A stretch of DNA of 7,102 bases. It comes from Bifidobacterium breve. Lineage in GTDB: Bacteria; Actinomycetota; Actinomycetes; Nanopelagicales; Nanopelagicaceae. A program made the translations under genes and the position numbers. Positions 3,904-7,102 of the stretch are shown here, piece by piece (position 1 is the first letter of the stretch; every line of letters starts with the position of its first letter). A model generated the notes under the pieces. That model was not told the DNA's origin. It was given only the letters and a program-made list of their open reading frames with translations, and did not search any database. The DNA lies in NCBI GenBank assembly GCA_943324025.2, contig CALPKA020000023.1, positions 1 through 7,102 on the forward strand, in the 5' to 3' direction.

Positions 3904-5190
3904 TTGAAAAGTGCTGTTGAGAAACTTTCACCAACTCGCGTAAAGCTTTCAATTGAGGTGCCCTTTGCTGAGTTAGCTCCACACATTGATGGTGCTTATA
4001 AGAGCTTGAGCGAAAAGATAAACATCCCAGGTTTTAGAAAAGGAAAAGTTCCATCAGCAATGATTGACCAACGTGTTGGTCGAGCTGCGGTTTTAGATGA
4101 AGCGATCAATGCCTCACTACCAACCTTTTACTCCCAGGCTGCAAAAGATAATGATGTTTTGGTAATTGGCAGACCCAACGTTGAGATTACTGAGCTAGTT
4201 GATAATGAGAAGTTTTCCTTCACAGTTGAGGTTGATATTAGACCTGATATTAAATTACCTAATTTTTCTGAGATCAAAATTGAGGTTGATGATGTCAAGG
4301 TGACTGATGCTGATATTGATGAGCAGGTGGAGTCGTTGCGCACTCGCTTTGGCACATTAAAAACTGTTGACAAGGTTGTGGCAAAGGGTGATTTTGTAAC
4401 CATTGATTTGGTGGCAACTAAAGATGGCGTTGAGTTAGATGGTGGCGTAGCTAATGATCTTTCTTATGAGGTAGGAAGTGCCTCAATGATTGATGGCTTA
4501 GATGAGGCAATTATTGGATTAAGCAAAGATGGTGAAAAAAGTTTTAATACAGCTCTAGTTGGTATGGCAGAGGGTGAAACCGGAAGTGTGAAGGTAACTG
4601 TTAAGGCGGTTAAAGAGCGTGAGCTGCCACCAGTAGATGATGAGTTTGCAAAACTTGCCTCTGAGTTTGAAACTTTAACCGAACTTAAATCTGATCTATC
4701 AAAGCGGCTTTCACGAGTTAAGCAGATGGAGCAGGGTGCTCAAGCGCGGGATCTGTTGGTGGAAAAATTAATTAGCACCATTGATATTCCACTTCCAGCT
4801 GAGATTATTGAGGCTGAGGTAAATGATCATCTTGAAAAAGAGGGCAGATTAGAAGATGACAAGCACCGTGCTGAGGTTAATGATGAGGTTAAGACGACAA
4901 TTACCAGAGAGTTCTTATTGGATTCAATTGTTAAGGCAGAGGCGATTGCAGTTAATGAATCTGAGTTAACTGAGTACTTAGTTCGTGCATCTGCTAGATA
5001 TGGCATGACGCCTGATCAATTTATTAAAGAGGTTTCCCAGGCAGGACAGGTAACAACGATGGTGGCTGAGGTTGCTCGTGCAAAGGCCCTGGCTCAGGTG
5101 CTTGGCCGCGTTAAGGTTGTTGATAAATCTGGCAATAAGGTTGATTTGGAAGCCCTTGCGCCAAAGAGTGAACCTGAGAAGAGTGAATAA
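3904..5190 (+). CDS. tig: Trigger factor (ribosome-associated chaperone and peptidyl-prolyl isomerase)
   Basis: This 428-residue chaperone docks at the ribosomal exit tunnel and shields nascent chains. The N-terminal opening KSAVEKLSPTRVKLSIEVPF is typical of actinobacterial Tig. The ribosome-docking signature GFRKGKVP occupies 43-50. The FKBP-like prolyl isomerase domain covers about 155-240, beginning KGDFVTIDL (161-169), and the helical C-terminal arms fill about 245-405. The end is a charged tail (PKSEPEKSE). Length is slightly below the common 430-470. Translation starts at TTG, an uncommon start that normally lowers initiation; the other start features (strong Shine-Dalgarno, adjacent upstream stop) support it. 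With tRNA-Pro ending only 37 bases upstream, tig probably shares its transcript or uses a promoter within or ahead of that tRNA. It is separated from clpP1 by 107 bases containing an operator. Confidence 0.97.
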   Translation: MKSAVEKLSPTRVKLSIEVPFAELAPHIDGAYKSLSEKINIPGFRKGKVPSAMIDQRVGRAAVLDEAINASLPTFYSQAAKDNDVLVIGRPNVEITELVDNEKFSFTVEVDIRPDIKLPNFSEIKIEVDDVKVTDADIDEQVESLRTRFGTLKTVDKVVAKGDFVTIDLVATKDGVELDGGVANDLSYEVGSASMIDGLDEAIIGLSKDGEKSFNTALVGMAEGETGSVKVTVKAVKERELPPVDDEFAKLASEFETLTELKSDLSKRLSRVKQMEQGAQARDLLVEKLISTIDIPLPAEIIEAEVNDHLEKEGRLEDDKHRAEVNDEVKTTITREFLLDSIVKAEAIAVNESELTEYLVRASARYGMTPDQFIKEVSQAGQVTTMVAEVARAKALAQVLGRVKVVDKSGNKVDLEALAPKSEPEKSE

Positions 5191-5205
5191 TCGCTTTAGG
5201 CGAAC
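5188..5205. promoter_or_regulatory. ClgR-type operator upstream of clpP1P2
   Basis: On the minus strand the site reads GTTCGC-CTAAA-GCG, matching the ClgR motif GTTCGC-N5-GCG described for Streptomyces as I remember it. On the plus strand TAATCGCTTTAGGCGAAC also fits the corynebacterial form with one mismatch. ClgR is the actinobacterial activator of clp genes. The box begins at the tig stop codon and lies about 92 bases before the clpP1 GTG. A candidate -10, TAAGGT (5250-5255), has no good -35, as expected for an activated promoter. Target and motif agree; binding is inferred. Confidence 0.72.
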
Positions 5206-5297
5206 ATAAGACAGGCTTAAACCGGGAAGCATTTTTGCCAAAAGATTGTTAAGGTCATGACAGTATTTTTTCAAGGTAATCAAACAAGGAGATAAAA

Positions 5298-5915
5298 GTG
5301 GAGCTAAGCAACACCCCACGCGCTGCATCAGCAGGTGCAGGTGGACTTGATGACCAGGTTTATCAACGTCTATTAAAAGAGCGAATTATTTTCCTTGGCT
5401 CTGTTGTTGAAGATTCAATGGCAAATGCAATCTGTGCTCAGATGTTATTGCTTGCTGCTGAAGATCCAGAGAAAGATATTTACCTTTATATAAACTCACC
5501 TGGCGGATCAATCTCTGCTGGTATGGCTATTTATGACACGATGCAATACATCAAAAATGATGTTGCAACTGTTGCGATGGGACTTGCTGCATCAATGGGT
5601 CAATTCCTACTTTGCTCAGGAACTGCTGGAAAAAGATATGCATTGCCACATGCTCGCATCATGATGCACCAACCATCAGGTGGAATTGGCGGAACTGCAT
5701 CTGACATCAAGATTCAAGCAGAGCAGATGAGCTTTACAAAGAAGAATATGGCAGAGTTAATTGCATTCCATACTGGCCAAAAAGCAGAGACCATCACTGA
5801 AGATTCTGATCGTGATCGTTGGTTCACAGCTGAAGAGGCAAAAGAGTATGGATTTGTTGATCATGTTGTGAAATCAGCAGGTCAAGTATCTGGAAGCGGA
5901 GGAACATCACGATGA
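5298..5915 (+). CDS. clpP1: ATP-dependent Clp protease proteolytic subunit 1
   Basis: This is a 205-residue serine peptidase of the ClpP family. The catalytic triad is visible: Ser99 in GLAASMGQ, His124 in MMHQP and Asp173 in [18 protein letters not shown]. The strand [14 protein letters not shown] (62-75) and RIIFLG (29-34) are standard ClpP elements. ClpP forms barrel-shaped tetradecamers fed by an AAA+ unfoldase (ClpX or ClpC); in actinobacteria ClpP1 and ClpP2 usually form a mixed two-ring complex. The first 16 residues are short and small-residue rich, as for a processed propeptide. Start is GTG with an excellent AAGGAGA (5286-5292) five bases upstream. It overlaps clpP2 by four bases, so the two are translationally coupled. 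The ClgR-type box upstream predicts induction by protein stress. The Gly/Ser-rich tail is probably disordered. Confidence 0.97.
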   Translation: MELSNTPRAASAGAGGLDDQVYQRLLKERIIFLGSVVEDSMANAICAQMLLLAAEDPEKDIYLYINSPGGSISAGMAIYDTMQYIKNDVATVAMGLAASMGQFLLCSGTAGKRYALPHARIMMHQPSGGIGGTASDIKIQAEQMSFTKKNMAELIAFHTGQKAETITEDSDRDRWFTAEEAKEYGFVDHVVKSAGQVSGSGGTSR

Positions 5916-6550
5916 GGCCAGATATGAATAAGGTAAATGAGATTACCTCTCGTTACATCCTGCCAACTATTGAAGAGCGAACCAGCTATGGCTATAAGAG
6001 ATTAGATCCTTATACCAAGTTGTTTGAAGAGAGAATTATTTTCCTAGGTCAGGCAATTGATGACACTGTTGCAAATGATGTTATGGCGCAGTTGTTAACC
6101 CTTGAATCTATGGATCCAGATCGTGACATCATGATGTATATCAACTCTCCTGGTGGATCTTTTACAGCATTGACTGCAATTTATGACACGATGCAATTTG
6201 TTCGTCCAGATGTAATGACAATCTGTTTAGGACAGGCTGCCTCTGCTGCTGCAGTATTACTTGCAGGTGGTGCGCCTGGAAAAAGATATGCATTAGAGCA
6301 TGCAAGAATTTTGATTCACCAACCATATTCTGAAGGTGGCGGACAAGGATCTGATATTGAGATTCAAGCAAAAGAGATTTTGCGGATGCGTACCTTGTTA
6401 GAGGAGATGTTGGCACATCACTCAAAGAAGAGCCAAGCAGATATCGCTAAAGATATTGAACGCGACAAGATCCTTACCTCTGCTGAAGCGGTTGAGTATG
6501 GATTAATTGACCAAGTGTTAGCCACTCGCAAGGCAAAAGCTAAGTCCTAA
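5912..6550 (+). CDS. clpP2: ATP-dependent Clp protease proteolytic subunit 2
   Basis: This 212-residue ClpP paralogue follows clpP1 with an ATGA overlap. The triad is Ser111 ([11 protein letters not shown]), His136 (LIHQP) and Asp185 (IERDKILTS). [14 protein letters not shown] (14-27) is the typical start of mature actinobacterial ClpP2, and [11 protein letters not shown] and [13 protein letters not shown] match the fold. GGAGG (5898-5902) inside clpP1 lies nine bases before ATG 5912; ATG 5924 is an alternative that would remove four residues. It should form the second ring of the ClpP1P2 barrel, where the unfoldase usually docks. Two 19-base stretches are identical to clpP1 in aligned positions (see findings). 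The C-terminus is Lys-rich (TRKAKAKS). A membrane-protein gene follows after 14 bases, apparently in the same operon. Confidence 0.97.
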   Translation: MRPDMNKVNEITSRYILPTIEERTSYGYKRLDPYTKLFEERIIFLGQAIDDTVANDVMAQLLTLESMDPDRDIMMYINSPGGSFTALTAIYDTMQFVRPDVMTICLGQAASAAAVLLAGGAPGKRYALEHARILIHQPYSEGGGQGSDIEIQAKEILRMRTLLEEMLAHHSKKSQADIAKDIERDKILTSAEAVEYGLIDQVLATRKAKAKS

Positions 6551-6564
6551 GATAGGTAGAAATT

Positions 6565-7092
6565 ATGTCCAAGATAAGTAATGCAGTTGAGGTTATTTTA
6601 TTTAGGGCTCGCTGGCTTTTAGTTCCGCTATATGTTGGCCTAGTCGCTGCTTTAGTACTTCTGATTTATCGCTTCGCACTTGAGTTTGTGCATATGATTG
6701 AAAATGTGGGCGATGCTGATGCTCATAAATTTACTCTAGATTTACTAGCTCTTTTAGATTTAACCCTGTTAGCAAACCTAATCTTGATCGTAATCTTTGC
6801 TGGTTACGAGAACTTTGTTTCAAGAATTGATATTGCCCATGATTCTAAAGATCGACCACACTGGATGGGCACCATTGATTTTTCTGGACTAAAGATTAAG
6901 TTAATTGGATCCTTGGTTGCGATCTCAGTGATTGAACTACTTAAGGATTTTATTGAGTTAAGTGGTCAGGCTGAGGTTACCGAGGGCACCATTTGGCGAA
7001 TCATCATCCACATCACATTTGTTATTTCAGGAGTGTTATTTGCTCTAATGGATTGGATTGCAGATAAGCGCGAGTTCCAGGGCACGCACTAA
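6565..7092 (+). CDS. yqhA: UPF0114 (YqhA) family integral membrane protein
   Basis: This 175-residue protein has four predicted membrane helices (about 17-42, 58-80, 110-130, 143-165). The segments RARWLLVPLYVGL (14-26), LLALLDLTLLANL (60-72), IFAGYENFVSRIDI (77-90) and IIIHITFVISGVLFALMDWI (146-165) match the YqhA/UPF0114 family throughout; GYENFVS followed by a charged loop is its most characteristic part. The family's function is unknown and sits in the inner membrane. Length is about right (the E. coli member is about 164). It starts at an ATG with only a weak AGGT upstream (6554-6557), 14 bases after clpP2, so it probably reads from the clpP transcript. Whether it has a role in proteolysis is unknown. 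No terminator is visible in the 10 bases left in the window. The family call is firm; the symbol is borrowed from E. coli. Confidence 0.9.
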   Translation: MSKISNAVEVILFRARWLLVPLYVGLVAALVLLIYRFALEFVHMIENVGDADAHKFTLDLLALLDLTLLANLILIVIFAGYENFVSRIDIAHDSKDRPHWMGTIDFSGLKIKLIGSLVAISVIELLKDFIELSGQAEVTEGTIWRIIIHITFVISGVLFALMDWIADKREFQGTH

Positions 7093-7102
7093 GTTCAATT
7101 CG

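Noticed and set aside
5214..5236. GCTT-N8-AAGC followed by ATTTTT as a tig terminator
   Set aside because: A four-base stem is too weak to support an intrinsic terminator; the tig-clpP1 spacer may allow read-through.
5254..5261. GTCATGAC palindrome in the clpP1 leader
   Set aside because: An 8-bp palindrome is expected by chance at this length and overlaps no recognised operator.
4978..5328. 116-codon open frame on the minus strand across the tig end and clpP1 start
   Set aside because: It is antisense to two well-supported genes and resembles no protein I know.

Overview
The window looks like the chromosome of a low-GC actinobacterium. The coding AT content, the tRNA-Gly/tRNA-Pro–tig–clpP1–clpP2 order, two ClpP paralogues in tandem, an actinobacterial-type RpiB (GSGNGE active-site loop) and a pepN gene nearby all fit. 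Together with the compact spacing this suggests a freshwater planktonic lineage such as Nanopelagicales (acI). That placement is inference from gene order and composition, not a database match.

Layout. 1-573 (minus): the first 191 codons of aminopeptidase N (pepN). 574-657: divergent intergenic region. 658-1314 (plus): trmB, tRNA m7G46 methyltransferase. It converges with rpiB (1311-1766, minus) so tightly that the two stop codons share a TTAA. A strong hairpin terminator (about 1782-1819) ends the next minus-strand gene, a secreted helical protein of unknown function (1849-2376). A 284-base divergent intergenic region (2377-2660) carries inverted repeats and a potentially folded mRNA leader. 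2661-3596 (plus): a secreted collagen-like protein with a conserved stem module, an interrupted Gly-X-Y stretch and a beta-rich C-terminal domain.

3600-3673 (minus) is tRNA-Gly(TCC) and 3791-3866 (plus) is tRNA-Pro(TGG). Between them is a 117-base divergent spacer with a nested inverted repeat. Then comes a protein quality-control block on the plus strand: tig (trigger factor, TTG start), a ClgR-type operator directly after its stop codon, clpP1, clpP2 (4-base ATGA overlap), and a four-helix UPF0114/YqhA membrane protein 14 bases downstream. The window ends 10 bases after that gene.

How the parts relate. Trigger factor folds nascent chains at the ribosome, and the mixed ClpP1P2 peptidase degrades what fails. 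The operator predicts that the protease, but not tig, is induced by ClgR under protein stress. pepN would finish the breakdown of ClpP-derived peptides. The two secreted-protein genes sit between rpiB and the tRNA pair, inside an otherwise conserved actinobacterial neighbourhood, and look like lineage-specific accessory cargo next to a tRNA 3' end. The items most worth following are the ClgR box, the structured spacer between the tRNAs, the collagen-like gene with its leader, and YqhA where clpX might be expected. I see no CRISPR array, insertion sequence or clear novel defence system.
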